DNA of 64,000 nt from Persicobacter psychrovividus (GTDB lineage: Bacteria > Bacteroidota > Bacteroidia > Cytophagales > Cyclobacteriaceae), in the NCBI RefSeq assembly GCF_036492425.1, contig NZ_AP025292.1, positions 1,798,001 through 1,862,000 on the forward strand, given 5' to 3'. Numbering within the stretch: position 1 is the stretch's first letter; the number at the start of each line of letters is the position of its first letter. The position numbers and the translations under genes were made by a program. The notes under the pieces are model-generated. The model saw nothing but the letters and a program-made list of their open reading frames with translations. It did no database searches and was not told the origin of the DNA. Positions 7,571 through 16,629 of this stretch are shown here, piece after piece.

Positions 7571-9628
7571 ATGATGAGATCACTATTCGTTATGGTGCTT
7601 GTAATGTTGCCATTTTTCGGACAAGCACAAAACCCCTATCAGAAATTTATCAATGCGCTAAAGCAAGATTTAAAATTACAGTCAGATCCTGACCACCTAA
7701 CCCCTAAAGAAACGGAGCATACTGCAAACCAAAGAGCAAAAACGGTTTCAATCCTTAAGCAATTCAACAAACTAAGCTCCCTTCAACAACAAAACAGCAG
7801 AGTTGCATCTCCTGCTCACCCTATTGACAGCGTTGTTAGTCGCGTGCAAAACCCAGAAACTGAAGAATGGGCAAATATTGCTTTTGACACCTACTATTAT
7901 AATGAGGCAGGTTTACTTTCAGAGATCAAAAGCGACTCTATCGTCCCTAACTCAGAAGATTTCACCTATCGAAAACAAACCTATCAGTACAATACCGATG
8001 GTCTGGTAACTCACTATTTATCCCAAACCCTTTCTGATGGCGAATTCATCACCGACGGTAAAGAGGAATACTTGTACCCTGACGAAAACACAAGCGTAGT
8101 GATTGAATATGGATATACCAATGAAGGAAGGGAGTATTTATCCCAGAAAACGACCATCAGCATCATCGATGAGTACACCAATTATAGAGAGTACCTGTCT
8201 TATTATTCGAATGATATTTTAAGCTATGGATATAGAAGTACCAGAAGCACTTCGGACAATAAAAATAATATTGAGGAATATAAATATCAATATGACTATA
8301 ACACCAATGAAGGGAAATGGTCAGCTTATCAAAAGATATATAGAACATATGATGAGCAAAGAAGGCAAACTGAATTTATCCGATGGTATAGCAACTCAGC
8401 AGGAGATCAATTTGAATCAAGTATAAAACATACCTTCTCATTTACTGAAGATGGAATGGATAAAACAGAAAATCATTATTCACGAGCCAATGACGAGCAA
8501 GAATGGGCTTTGGTCTGGACCGTGGACTTCCTTTACAACCAAGGAGACTCCCTTTATGTGCGCAATTACCACGAAAGTACGGGTGTTCACATAAAGGAAT
8601 TTGAACTTCCAAATGATGAAGGAAGTGAAATATTTGTCTTCACCTACGAATCAACTGAACCTCAACACTTTTCCGGCACAGAAAACACTAAAGACGCACA
8701 AGGCAGACCTACCCTTGTTAAAGAATATATGATTAACGACAATCAGCAAAAAGATTACGAACGTCAGCTTGCCTACGAATATTATGATAACACTGAACTC
8801 ATCAAAACTAAAATCACCCAACCATTTAATACCGATAATGGACAATGGGAAAACTACAGCAAATCTGAATATGATTATGTTGGCGAAAAGGAAAGCCTTC
8901 ACCACTATTTTATGTGGGACAACAACACCGAAGATTGGGTTTTAAAAAGTAAATTTGAGGAAACCTTTTATGAGGATGGGGGAATTAAATCCAGACTCAG
9001 AGAAGAAGTCAAGAGTTACTCAGAATATACTGAGGCAGATGAATTTCTTTATATCACTTTAGCTAAAAGTTATTATTACTCAAAGGATCGATGGGTAGGG
9101 CTACACTTTTATGGGCATGAATATATTTACCCGGATGGCACCAAAGAATCCCTATTGAAAATTGATGACTATTGGAACAGATGGGATCACAATACGGGAG
9201 AATGGTATTTAACAGAAAGAACTAAAAGTGAAATGTTTGAACCACATAGCAATGCAATGATCAAATGGACAGATGTATTTGATCTTTCACTACCTGAAGA
9301 ATTCCAAAATTATCGTTCAGTATATTATTACGCTAACTTTGACGAGAACCAACCGGAAGAAGAGGAACAACCTGAAGAAGAAGATGCTCTTTCGGCAGGC
9401 AAAAGTATTAAGATCTCCATCTACCCCAACCCCGCCCAATCCCATCTTCAGATCAAATCTGAAATAAATATCGAGGCAGTGAGCATCATCAATTCGGCTG
9501 GGCAAACCATCCGCGCTTTTGATCAGGCATTGAACAGTTATTCGGTTGAAGGATTGCCTGCGGGAATTTATACGGTGGTCGTGAAAAGCCAAGGCAAGCA
9601 ATATTCGAAACGATTTATTAAGGAGTAA
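7571..9628 (+). CDS. Secreted protein with YD-like repeats and type IX (Por) sorting domain
   Basis: The 685-residue protein has a signal peptide (MMRSLFVMVLVMLPFFGQA-Q). Its large central region is built from irregular repeats rich in Tyr, Asp, Glu and Asn (YYYNEAGLLSEIKS, YQYNTDGLVTHY, KYQYDYNTNEGKWSAYQK, SEYDYVGEK), which resemble YD/RHS-type beta strands without the Rhs core. After an acidic linker (PEEEEQPEEED) the last ~75 residues, starting ISIYPNPAQSHLQI and ending YTVVVKSQGKQYSKRFIKE, form a type A T9SS C-terminal sorting domain. That domain directs crossing of the outer membrane and, by family, attachment to the surface or release. The function of the central part is unknown; adhesion is one possibility. 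A PorP/SprF-family gene of the same secretion system is at 60 kb. Confidence 0.85.
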   Translation: MMRSLFVMVLVMLPFFGQAQNPYQKFINALKQDLKLQSDPDHLTPKETEHTANQRAKTVSILKQFNKLSSLQQQNSRVASPAHPIDSVVSRVQNPETEEWANIAFDTYYYNEAGLLSEIKSDSIVPNSEDFTYRKQTYQYNTDGLVTHYLSQTLSDGEFITDGKEEYLYPDENTSVVIEYGYTNEGREYLSQKTTISIIDEYTNYREYLSYYSNDILSYGYRSTRSTSDNKNNIEEYKYQYDYNTNEGKWSAYQKIYRTYDEQRRQTEFIRWYSNSAGDQFESSIKHTFSFTEDGMDKTENHYSRANDEQEWALVWTVDFLYNQGDSLYVRNYHESTGVHIKEFELPNDEGSEIFVFTYESTEPQHFSGTENTKDAQGRPTLVKEYMINDNQQKDYERQLAYEYYDNTELIKTKITQPFNTDNGQWENYSKSEYDYVGEKESLHHYFMWDNNTEDWVLKSKFEETFYEDGGIKSRLREEVKSYSEYTEADEFLYITLAKSYYYSKDRWVGLHFYGHEYIYPDGTKESLLKIDDYWNRWDHNTGEWYLTERTKSEMFEPHSNAMIKWTDVFDLSLPEEFQNYRSVYYYANFDENQPEEEEQPEEEDALSAGKSIKISIYPNPAQSHLQIKSEINIEAVSIINSAGQTIRAFDQALNSYSVEGLPAGIYTVVVKSQGKQYSKRFIKE

Positions 9629-9639
9629 AATGATTCATT

Positions 9640-9670
9640 GTAGCGACAGGCATGCCCTGCCGCTACGTTT
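9640..9670. terminator. Hairpin between convergent genes, repeat-like
   Basis: GTAGCG (9640-9645) pairs with CGCTAC (9661-9666) and an inner CAGG pairs with CCTG, followed by TTTT. It sits in the 41-bp gap between two convergent genes and could end transcription from both sides. Its palindromic style with a central CATG(C) resembles the dispersed 28-bp palindromes elsewhere in the window. Confidence 0.65.
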
Positions 9671-9951
9671 TACGATTTAACCTCCACCCCTTTCCAAAAC
9701 GCCACATGATCCTTGATTTGCGCTGCTTTGGGTTTCGGGTCAGGATAATACCACGCACTGCCTTTGTTCACCTCGCCTTCAACCTTCACATCGTAATAAT
9801 GCGCCTCTCCTTTCCACGGGCAGGTGGTTCGTTGGCTGATTTCTTCAAAATAATCCATCTTCAAAGATGATTTGGGGAAATACTGATTCCCTTCGACCTC
9901 TATGGTCTGATCGCTCTCGGCAATCGTTGTGCCATTCCAAATTGCTTTCAT
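9670..9951 (-). CDS. DUF427 domain protein
   Basis: This 93-residue protein is a single DUF427 domain. The diagnostic pattern is visible: MKAIWNGTTIAESD near the start, EGNQYFPKSSLK, then TTCPWKGEAHYYDV around residue 43 and AWYYPDPKPKA around residue 66, ending near VAFWKGVEV. The fold is a small beta barrel; no biochemical role is established for the family. It has no signal peptide and should be cytoplasmic. Its end is only 41 bp from the convergent T9SS-secreted protein gene. The length is usual for stand-alone DUF427 proteins. Confidence 0.92.
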   Translation of the reverse strand: MKAIWNGTTIAESDQTIEVEGNQYFPKSSLKMDYFEEISQRTTCPWKGEAHYYDVKVEGEVNKGSAWYYPDPKPKAAQIKDHVAFWKGVEVKS

Positions 9952-10023
9952 ATTTTTTTAGTTTGTTTACCAATAGCGGAAGCAAATAGTTTGCGGTACC
10001 CTACGACCATTGCCCCGAAACAC

Positions 10024-10057
10024 AAAAAAGCGACTTGCACAGTGCAGGTCGCTTTTT
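10024..10057. terminator. Bidirectional hairpin terminator
   Basis: The stem AAAAAGCGACTTGC pairs with GCAGGTCGCTTTTT with one G-T pair, and A/T tracts lie on both sides. It is 85 bp downstream of the minus-strand membrane-protein gene that ends at 10142 and would terminate it before the DUF427 promoter. Confidence 0.88.
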
Positions 10058-10141
10058 TGTTTGCAACGAAAATACCAGGTATCCGAGCATCAATATGGAC
10101 TAATCAGCCTAAACGATTGCTTGAATACCAATCTTGGAAGT

Positions 10142-10795
10142 TTAAACCGCCACTGCTGCCTCAGTCTGTAATTTTTTTTCAGCTAATTCTGCAGAAGTTG
10201 AATCGGATTTACTGTAAAGTACACCACATAAAATCGAACCAGAAATCACGAAAAACAAAGAAGCAAAAATGGTCAATGGTGCCACCCACCCAAACTGCAA
10301 AAGTGTCGTATTAACGCCTGCCGAAGGAACAAATAACGGTGAGTATTGCATGAAGGTCATTGAAATAATCGCCTGAATAAGGTAGGCGAAAAAGATCGTT
10401 TTCCGCTCTGTTTTGATATTGAATAAAACTAGAGTCCAAACGTAAAAGGAGATATTCAACAGGTTAACAGCCACAAAGGGGATCGTCGATCCATCTGCAA
10501 AATAGGCTGCATACCAATTGGAATAAAACACAGGCATGATGGCCATATAAAACTTAATGAACTTGTGAGCGCCCAATCGGGTAAAAATATAGGCAATTCC
10601 AAAGGTCACTGTTCCAGCCAATGGAATATGAAAAAGTCCTTCAAACTGCCAAAGGGACATCAATGTAAAAGTTACACCAATAATAATCGCAAGGATCAGC
10701 CCATAAAAGTGTGCACATTTTCTTCTGAAGACTTCCTGCACGCTAAGCCCCTCAACAATACCTGCTTCAAAAATAAAATCACCAATTGCACTCAT
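10142..10795 (-). CDS. Six-helix integral membrane protein of unknown function
   Basis: The 217-residue product has about six hydrophobic segments (near residues 30-48, 58-75, 80-100, 106-127, 134-152 and 172-196) and no catalytic motif. The N-terminal cytoplasmic segment (VQEVFRRKCAHFYG) and the spacing of helices are reminiscent of the membrane sensor halves of Cytophagales histidine kinases and cyclases, but no output domain follows; the tail after the last helix is about 20 residues, rich in Ala, Glu and Lys. I cannot assign a function. The gene is monocistronic, with a terminator downstream and a long non-coding region upstream. Confidence 0.6.
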   Translation of the reverse strand: MSAIGDFIFEAGIVEGLSVQEVFRRKCAHFYGLILAIIIGVTFTLMSLWQFEGLFHIPLAGTVTFGIAYIFTRLGAHKFIKFYMAIMPVFYSNWYAAYFADGSTIPFVAVNLLNISFYVWTLVLFNIKTERKTIFFAYLIQAIISMTFMQYSPLFVPSAGVNTTLLQFGWVAPLTIFASLFFVISGSILCGVLYSKSDSTSAELAEKKLQTEAAVAV

Positions 10796-11350
10796 AAATA
10801 GAAAAGTTTAATAAAAAAAATAAATATACACATGCAATTAAGGCTAATTAATCATCTTTATTGCATATAATTTAGATTATTTTTTAAATTAACAACAAAT
10901 AAGCAATGTGTTTATTTCAAAGCACCAAAACCAACACTAAGCTGATAATAAACCACTTAATCAAACATTCAGACGAATCCAGCAAAAAATAAACGTATCC
11001 CATTATTTGTTAAATTTACTATTCGATGATTTAATCAGTAAAAAAGCACATACAAAATCCGCTCAAAAAGGATGACAAAAGCTTTAACCCAGCTAACGAC
11101 TCACCATTTTTTATATCCCCTACCACCTCAGTATTCAATAGCATTCATCAGTCCATCTACCACCCTGTCCACCCGTATTCTCTAATCCCACGCTTAGAAT
11201 TTCAAACACTGAAAGGACAAAACAGCATTCCTCCCCTGAAACCGACTCGATCTTACCACTTAAATTACGAAACCCATATTTCCCCTAAAAAATCAAATCT
11301 TCCCTCCGCAATAATGCCCACGATATAGGCCGCTGTTTGTCAAAAAAAGC
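10796..11350. other. Non-coding region upstream of tyrS
   Basis: About 555 bp without a credible gene on either strand. The first 250 bp are strongly AT-rich and the remainder is pyrimidine-rich on the plus strand. I find no hairpin-plus-T-run, no tRNA-like fold and no repeat family shared with the rest of the window. It presumably holds the divergent promoters of the membrane protein and tyrS. Confidence 0.5.
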
Positions 11351-11358
11351 TATATTTG
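11351..11358 (+). promoter_or_regulatory. -7 element TATATTTG of tyrS
   Basis: TATATTTG matches the Bacteroidota -7 consensus TAnnTTTG and lies 33 bp before the tyrS start. No well-spaced TTG partner is seen (the nearest is only 11 bp upstream), so the assignment rests on one box. Confidence 0.5.
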
Positions 11359-11390
11359 TCCATTGAATATAATTTGAAATTTGACATATA

Positions 11391-12689
11391 ATGGCAAAAA
11401 ATTTTGTTGAAGAAGTACGCTGGAGAGGCATGCTTCATGATATTATGCCAGGTACTGAGGAGCAGTTGCAGAAAGAGCTGACTTCTGCATACTTGGGCAT
11501 TGACCCTACTGCGGATTCCCTGCATATTGGTCACTTGGTTGGCGTGATGCTGTTAAAACACTTTCAGGATGCTGGACACAAACCCTTCGCTTTGGTGGGT
11601 GGTGCCACAGGTATGATCGGTGACCCTTCGGGAAAATCTGAAGAGCGTAACCTGTTAACCGAGGAGATCCTTCAGCACAATGTCAGCTGTATCAAAGACC
11701 AATTGGCGAAGTTCTTGGACTTCGATTCTGATTCAGACAATGCGGCTGTGTTGGTGAACAATTACGATTGGATGAAGGATTTTTCTTTCTTGGATTTTGC
11801 CCGCGACATCGGAAAGCACATCACCGTGAACTACATGATGTCTAAGGATTCTGTAAAGAAACGCCTGACAGGTGAAGCTCGTGATGGTATGTCGTTCACT
11901 GAGTTTACCTATCAGTTATTGCAAGGATATGACTTTTTGCACCTGTACCAAAACAACAATGTGAAGATTCAGATGGGTGGATCGGACCAGTGGGGTAACA
12001 TTACTACAGGTACAGAATTGGTTCGTCGCAAGGCGCAGGGTGAGGCTTTTGCTTTAACGTGCCCATTGTTGCTAAAATCTGACGGTCAGAAATTCGGTAA
12101 AACCGAAGGTGGTGCCGTTTGGCTGGATCCAAAGCGCACGTCTCCCTATGCTTTCTACCAGTTCTGGTTGAATGTTGCTGATGACGACGCCAAGAAAAAT
12201 ATCAAAATATTCACCGTCCTTGACGAAGCAACAATCAACGGATTAATCGCTGAACACGACGAAGCACCACATACCCGTGTGCTTCAAAAGCGATTGGCTG
12301 AAGAAGTTACCCGTATGGTTCACGGACAGGAAGAATTGGACATGGCCATTAAGGCATCAGGCATTCTTTTCGGTAAATCTACTACCGAAGATTTGGCGGC
12401 TTTGAACGAGGATACACTTTTGGCAGTTTTTGAGGGTGTACCACAGACGGAAATTTCGGCAGAAGATTTTGCCGCGCTTCCAAATGTTACTGATTTGGCG
12501 GCTTATGAAAGTCTGGTTTTCAAATCAAAAGGAGAAGCCCGCAAAATGATTAACGGCGGTGGTGTTTCCATCAACAAAGGAAAAATCAGCGACCCGAATG
12601 CTGCTGTTGAATTTGACCTGTTGCAAGGAAAATACCTGTTGATCCAGCGCGGTAAAAAGAACTACTTTTTATTGAAGGTGGTGAAATAA
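11391..12689 (+). CDS. tyrS: Tyrosine--tRNA ligase
   Basis: This 432-residue class I aminoacyl-tRNA synthetase attaches tyrosine to tRNA-Tyr using ATP. The HIGH motif is LHIGHLVG at residues 44-51 and the KMSKS equivalent is KFGKTEGG near residue 240. The tyrosine-binding stretch [14 protein letters not shown] is intact. The C-terminal S4 RNA-binding domain covers about residues 365-430 ([30 protein letters not shown]). Length and order are those of bacterial TyrRS of the TyrS type. The start at 11391 follows a -7 promoter box by 33 bp. A terminator lies 22 bp after the stop, so it is a single-gene unit. I see no T-box or comparable leader. Confidence 0.98.
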   Translation: MAKNFVEEVRWRGMLHDIMPGTEEQLQKELTSAYLGIDPTADSLHIGHLVGVMLLKHFQDAGHKPFALVGGATGMIGDPSGKSEERNLLTEEILQHNVSCIKDQLAKFLDFDSDSDNAAVLVNNYDWMKDFSFLDFARDIGKHITVNYMMSKDSVKKRLTGEARDGMSFTEFTYQLLQGYDFLHLYQNNNVKIQMGGSDQWGNITTGTELVRRKAQGEAFALTCPLLLKSDGQKFGKTEGGAVWLDPKRTSPYAFYQFWLNVADDDAKKNIKIFTVLDEATINGLIAEHDEAPHTRVLQKRLAEEVTRMVHGQEELDMAIKASGILFGKSTTEDLAALNEDTLLAVFEGVPQTEISAEDFAALPNVTDLAAYESLVFKSKGEARKMINGGGVSINKGKISDPNAAVEFDLLQGKYLLIQRGKKNYFLLKVVK

Positions 12690-12710
12690 TTTTCCCATTA
12701 ATAATATTTA

Positions 12711-12742
12711 AGAGCAAGGGGACTCCTCTTGCTCTTTTTTTT
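12711..12742 (+). terminator. tyrS terminator
   Basis: AGAGCAAG (12711-12718) pairs with CTTGCTCT (12728-12735), followed by a T run to 12742. Confidence 0.93.
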
Positions 12743-12845
12743 CAGCAAGCTGATTTTCCACCTTGTCATTCATTTGATTTTTGTAAATTGCATTCAGCCA
12801 ATACCATAAAAATCTTAACCTTACTTAATTCAAAACAAAAATCTA

Positions 12846-13670
12846 ATGGCTAAACCTTATAAAATTGGTATTGTCCTTTCAGGAGGAGGCTCAAAAGGAC
12901 TCGCACATGTAGGCGTATTGCGTTACCTCGAAGAAATTGGAATTGAAATTGATGCCATTGCAGGCACCAGCGCGGGGGCTATCGTTGGTGGGCTATACGC
13001 CAATGGGGTACCACCTCGCGAGATAAAATCATTTTTTCAGAGCACCCCTATTTTTCACTGGCAGCATCGTGGCTTCTTCAGTCAGCGGCAATTTGACGGC
13101 ATCATCGATTCGGCAAAAATCATCAAATTTTTCAAGCCTTACTTTCCCATCGACGATTTCAGCCACCTGAAAAAAGACCTGTACCTCGTGGCCACCGACC
13201 TCCAAAAGGGTAAAGAGCGTGTTTTTCATGGCAGTGGCCCAGTGTGCAAACCGATTATGGCAAGTGCCGCCTTCCCGCTTGTTTTTTCTCCTGTTACGAT
13301 CGACGACACCCTGTACAGCGACGGAGGCATTCTTAACCACTTCCCTGTAGACGTGCTGTATGGCAAGTGCGAAAAACTCATTGGAGTTTTTGTGTCTCCA
13401 ATTCGCGAAGCGGAGAAAGATTCCCTGCACGGTATTCAGAATATTGTGATTCGTGCGATGAACATCCAGAGCACCCACGGAGAGCAAGAGAAAATCAGGT
13501 ATTGTAATGTAGGCATTACCTCTGAGGAACTCATCAATTATGGTACCTTCACCACCAAATCAGAAGTATTGCACGAAATTTATGAAATCGGTTATCGGGC
13601 GGCGCAACAACAACACGACGCACTCATTAAATTACTTGAACCACAGGAAAAATCTGCATCCAAATTATAA
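12846..13670 (+). CDS. Patatin-like phospholipase family protein
   Basis: This 274-residue protein is a patatin-fold acyl hydrolase. It has the oxyanion-hole motif SGGGSKGLAHVGVL at residues 12-25, the nucleophile motif GTSAGA with Ser42, and the catalytic Asp in SDGG at residue 159, so the Ser-Asp dyad is complete. There is no signal peptide or transmembrane helix, placing it in the cytoplasm or loosely on the inner membrane. Bacteroidota carry many such RssA-like proteins and their lipid substrate is usually unknown. The gene lies between the tyrS terminator and a membrane-protein gene on the same strand, 84 bp apart, and may be co-transcribed with it. Confidence 0.93.
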   Translation: MAKPYKIGIVLSGGGSKGLAHVGVLRYLEEIGIEIDAIAGTSAGAIVGGLYANGVPPREIKSFFQSTPIFHWQHRGFFSQRQFDGIIDSAKIIKFFKPYFPIDDFSHLKKDLYLVATDLQKGKERVFHGSGPVCKPIMASAAFPLVFSPVTIDDTLYSDGGILNHFPVDVLYGKCEKLIGVFVSPIREAEKDSLHGIQNIVIRAMNIQSTHGEQEKIRYCNVGITSEELINYGTFTTKSEVLHEIYEIGYRAAQQQHDALIKLLEPQEKSASKL

Positions 13671-13754
13671 TTATAAGTGCAATATGGTTCAATAATTGAA
13701 TAATCTATTTGGTAAATTATTTACCTTGCATTCCTGTTTCATCAAATACCAAAT

Positions 13755-14492
13755 ATGCCTGCGACCTTTACCTTTTCTTTTGATTTAGCACACGACTACA
13801 AACTGTTCAGCGACTACCCTTCGCTGAGAATACTTCATGATCAAATCGGGCCGCTTCTCGAAATTGAGGACTATGCTTCTTGCATGTTCAAAATCAGGTC
13901 GCTGATCGAGGAAATGGTCGTCCTGTGGCTCAAAAAAAATGGGGCAAAATTAAACTGGAATAATATTGAGTTGGTCAAATCAATAAACCTGCTGCCCAAC
14001 TATGGGGTTCCAAAATTCATTACACATAAACTTCACTCTATTCGGACTGAGGCCAATTTTGGAGTACATCAGCAAGGGAATGGGTGGATTAATGCGGAAA
14101 GTGTAGAAAAAGTACTGCTCGACTTTAAAGCCGTACTTGACTGGTATGAGGCCGAAAACAACACCAAAGCGAAGATTCCCACGGGAAGAAAAATCGGCTT
14201 AAATAAAAAAGATAAAAAAAATGATGAAACAGCATTTTTTAAGTACAAGCCAGCCCTTCTGATTAGCTTATCATTATTATTGATTTTATTGACATTTATT
14301 GGGTACAATCACCATCAAGATCAGTTAAAAAAAGAAGGGACGATGGTTTATGTTTGTGGAAACAGCCGTATATATCATACAAGCCCTAAACACCGTGCAT
14401 TGGTGAAAAATTGCAAATCTGAAATTCATGAAATGACGATTCAAAAGGCACTCGAGCAACACCTTCGGGAATGCAAATGCCTGGATAAATAG
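13755..14492 (+). CDS. Membrane-anchored protein with DUF4145-like N-terminus and Cys-rich tail
   Basis: The 245-residue protein has three parts. Residues 10-135 are helical and resemble DUF4145/HEPN-type domains (LIEEMVVLWLKKNGAKL… LHSIRTEANFGVHQ). A single transmembrane helix spans about residues 172-190 (PALLISLSLLLILLTFIGY). The C-terminal ~45 residues (VYVCGNSRIYHTSPKHRALVKNCKSE… ECKCLDK) contain four Cys plus His positions and match a short module, VYxC…YH…C…C.C, that is often found at the ends of secreted or membrane proteins and may bind metal. By topology the N-terminal domain is cytoplasmic and the Cys module external or periplasmic. No function is known. It lies 84 bp after the patatin gene. 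Confidence 0.65.
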   Translation: MPATFTFSFDLAHDYKLFSDYPSLRILHDQIGPLLEIEDYASCMFKIRSLIEEMVVLWLKKNGAKLNWNNIELVKSINLLPNYGVPKFITHKLHSIRTEANFGVHQQGNGWINAESVEKVLLDFKAVLDWYEAENNTKAKIPTGRKIGLNKKDKKNDETAFFKYKPALLISLSLLLILLTFIGYNHHQDQLKKEGTMVYVCGNSRIYHTSPKHRALVKNCKSEIHEMTIQKALEQHLRECKCLDK

Positions 14493-14552
14493 CTGAAAAT
14501 TATCCGTAATCAATTCCATAATTTCCGCTAAATTTCATATATTGAAATGCAT

Positions 14553-14581
14553 AAAAAAAACACCCGCATGACGGCAGGTGT
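14553..14581 (-). terminator. Minus-strand terminator in the 14.5-14.8 kb gap
   Basis: On the minus strand ACACCTGC pairs with GCGGGTGT (one T-G pair) around a 6-base loop and is followed by eight T residues. It probably ends transcription of the aldo/keto reductase gene 228 bp upstream on that strand. The rest of the 316-bp gap (14493-14808) shows no gene. Confidence 0.7.
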
Positions 14582-14808
14582 CTCAAAATCTAAATTAATT
14601 GAGCATGACGTCTCTATTAATTCAGTGTATTACAAACAAAAAAGTAAAAGTGGTAGTCACCTTTCGATGAATACCGAAGTGTAAAGTAGCATAAATTAGT
14701 GATTAGATACAAGTTTACTTATCAGATATTCATCTATAAAAAACTCATCTAACTCATTATCAACTCATGCTACCTTGCACTTTTTTTATTTCAATGGTTA
14801 CTTCTCCA

Positions 14809-15828
14809 CTATTTCGGCTGTCTTTTCTCTAAAAATACCCCTGCGAGAATTTGTTCAATCTTTGACCGTTCCATTTCTGAGAATTGTAAATGATCCAATG
14901 CCTGAAGGTTTTCAGTCAACTGACGGATACTCGAAGCCCCCACAAGGACACTCGTAATTGCCGACTGATTCAGCAACCAGGCAATCGCCATTTGATTGAT
15001 TTTTTGCCCTCTGGAGCGGGCCAGTTCCTGAAGTTGCCCCAGCGCCCCGACCACCAAATCAGATCGCATATTCTCCGTTAAAAAAGTGGCCTTTGCCATT
15101 CGTGAATTCAATGGAATTCCATCGATATATTTATCCGTGAGCAAGCCCTGCGCTAAAGGCGAAAAGGCAATGCACCCTACCCCACTTTTGTCGAGTGTCG
15201 GCAGCAATGCTTTTTCTACATTTCGGTCGAACATACTATAACGCGCCTGATGGATCAGACAGGGCACCCCGAGATCTTCCAGCAGGGCAAATGCTCTCTG
15301 GCTATCCTCTGCATTATAATTCGACAAACCGACATAAAGCGCCTTTCCTTGTTGCACAAGCGTAGCCAATGCCCCCATACTTTCTTCAAGCGGGGTGTCA
15401 GGATCTGGCCGATGATGATAAAAAATATCCACATAATCGAGCTTCATCCGACGCAAACTCTGATCCATACTCGCAATAATATGTTTCCGCGATCCCCAGC
15501 TCCCAAATGGCCCAGGCCACATATCATAGCCCGCCTTTGTCGATATCAATAGTTCATCACGGTAGCCTTTCAATTCTCCTGCAAGTACCTTTCCGAGGGT
15601 CGTTTCAGCCGAGCCCGCCGAAGGCCCATAATTATTCGCCAAGTCAAAGTGATTAATCCCTCGATCGAAAGCACCCAACAGCATCTTTTTCGCATTTCCG
15701 AAATCATCTGAATCCCCGAAATTATGCCATAATCCCAATGACAATGCGGGCAGATGAATACCACTTTGGCCACATCGTGTGTATTTCATCCCGTGGTAGC
15801 GGTCTGTATTCGGTTTGTATAATTCCAT
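14809..15828 (-). CDS. Aldo/keto reductase, YghZ-like
   Basis: The ~339-residue enzyme belongs to the aldo/keto reductase superfamily and reduces aldehydes or ketones with NADPH in the cytoplasm. The opening YKPNTDRYHGMKYTRCGQSG and LSLGLWHNFGD strongly resemble E. coli YghZ, a reductase acting on L-glyceraldehyde 3-phosphate and methylglyoxal. The catalytic tetrad is present: Asp and Tyr in FDLANNYGP, Lys in STKAG and His in FYHHRPD. The start at 15828 (MELYKPN) fits family N-termini; an in-frame ATG eight codons upstream is less likely. The gene is divergent from the small protein at 16022 and appears monocistronic. Confidence 0.9.
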   Translation of the reverse strand: MELYKPNTDRYHGMKYTRCGQSGIHLPALSLGLWHNFGDSDDFGNAKKMLLGAFDRGINHFDLANNYGPSAGSAETTLGKVLAGELKGYRDELLISTKAGYDMWPGPFGSWGSRKHIIASMDQSLRRMKLDYVDIFYHHRPDPDTPLEESMGALATLVQQGKALYVGLSNYNAEDSQRAFALLEDLGVPCLIHQARYSMFDRNVEKALLPTLDKSGVGCIAFSPLAQGLLTDKYIDGIPLNSRMAKATFLTENMRSDLVVGALGQLQELARSRGQKINQMAIAWLLNQSAITSVLVGASSIRQLTENLQALDHLQFSEMERSKIEQILAGVFLEKRQPK

Positions 15829-16021
15829 AAACTTATCTTTAGCTAAGAACAACAGTCAGTATAAAAATAAGACAAATTACTGAATATCTTCTTAACACCT
15901 GTGAAAAACACTCCCTTCAAGGTTAAAACTTACATCCGAAAGATTAGGACTGAAATCGACCAAAAACTGAATCAATAATTTCTTAGGTTTACCATTCTAT
16001 CCATTCAATAATCGCAGGACA

Positions 16022-16552
16022 ATGACTTCAACAGAAATTAAAGATTACTTTAAAGACCAAATCCCCACGATGGACAAACCATCCATAATGGCCTTTCTCC
16101 AAAATCAAATGGAGGCCAGCATGGAGGTTACCGCGCATTTCCAGATTGAGTTCTCCGAGGTCCTTGGCGAACATATATATCCAAGTTTTAAAACTATCCT
16201 TGAGCACATTTACCTCCACCATGATGTAATGGAACCAGTACTTGAAAATTGGGATGTTTATCATATTGTTGAGGCTGCCATGAACAAAATCTATGAGTTA
16301 TGGCAAAAAGAGAATTACGCTGTGGCTGAAAAATTAGCCCAGGCGGTTATTGAGTCTTTCACACCAGGGATTACAGCAATGGATACCCCCGAGAAAAATT
16401 ATACCGCTTGCTACCTGCGTTTAATGCTGTTCATCAAAAACAGGATCCATAACAGCAACAACCCTGAGGAGAAAAAGTACGCACTGGCCCTTTACAATAT
16501 CATCAAGAATTCTGAAAGCATGCAGCCATTATTGCACCAATTGAGCGATTAA
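16022..16552 (+). CDS. Hypothetical helical cytoplasmic protein
   Basis: I do not recognise this 176-residue protein. It has no signal peptide and no hydrophobic helix long enough to span a membrane. Predicted character is almost fully alpha-helical with alternating acidic and aromatic positions (VVLENWDVYHIVEAAMNKIYELWQKENYAVAEKLAQAVIE-like pattern around residues 75-115), which would suit a small helical-bundle or TPR-like protein. It stands alone, divergent from the aldo/keto reductase, with a bidirectional terminator 33 bp after its stop. Codon use resembles the neighbouring genes, so I take it as real. Confidence 0.65.
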   Translation: MTSTEIKDYFKDQIPTMDKPSIMAFLQNQMEASMEVTAHFQIEFSEVLGEHIYPSFKTILEHIYLHHDVMEPVLENWDVYHIVEAAMNKIYELWQKENYAVAEKLAQAVIESFTPGITAMDTPEKNYTACYLRLMLFIKNRIHNSNNPEEKKYALALYNIIKNSESMQPLLHQLSD

Positions 16553-16584
16553 TTCTTCCTTCCATTTTTAATTTCTGCCAAAAA

Positions 16585-16613
16585 AAACCAAGCCTTTCCA
16601 GACTTGGTTTTTT
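16585..16613. terminator. Bidirectional terminator
   Basis: AAACCAAG (16585-16592) pairs with CTTGGTTT (16603-16610), with A and T runs on either side. It separates the convergent 16022 gene and the lipoprotein/TonB operon. Confidence 0.88.
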
Positions 16614-16629
16614 GTGTTTTTAGTGCCTC

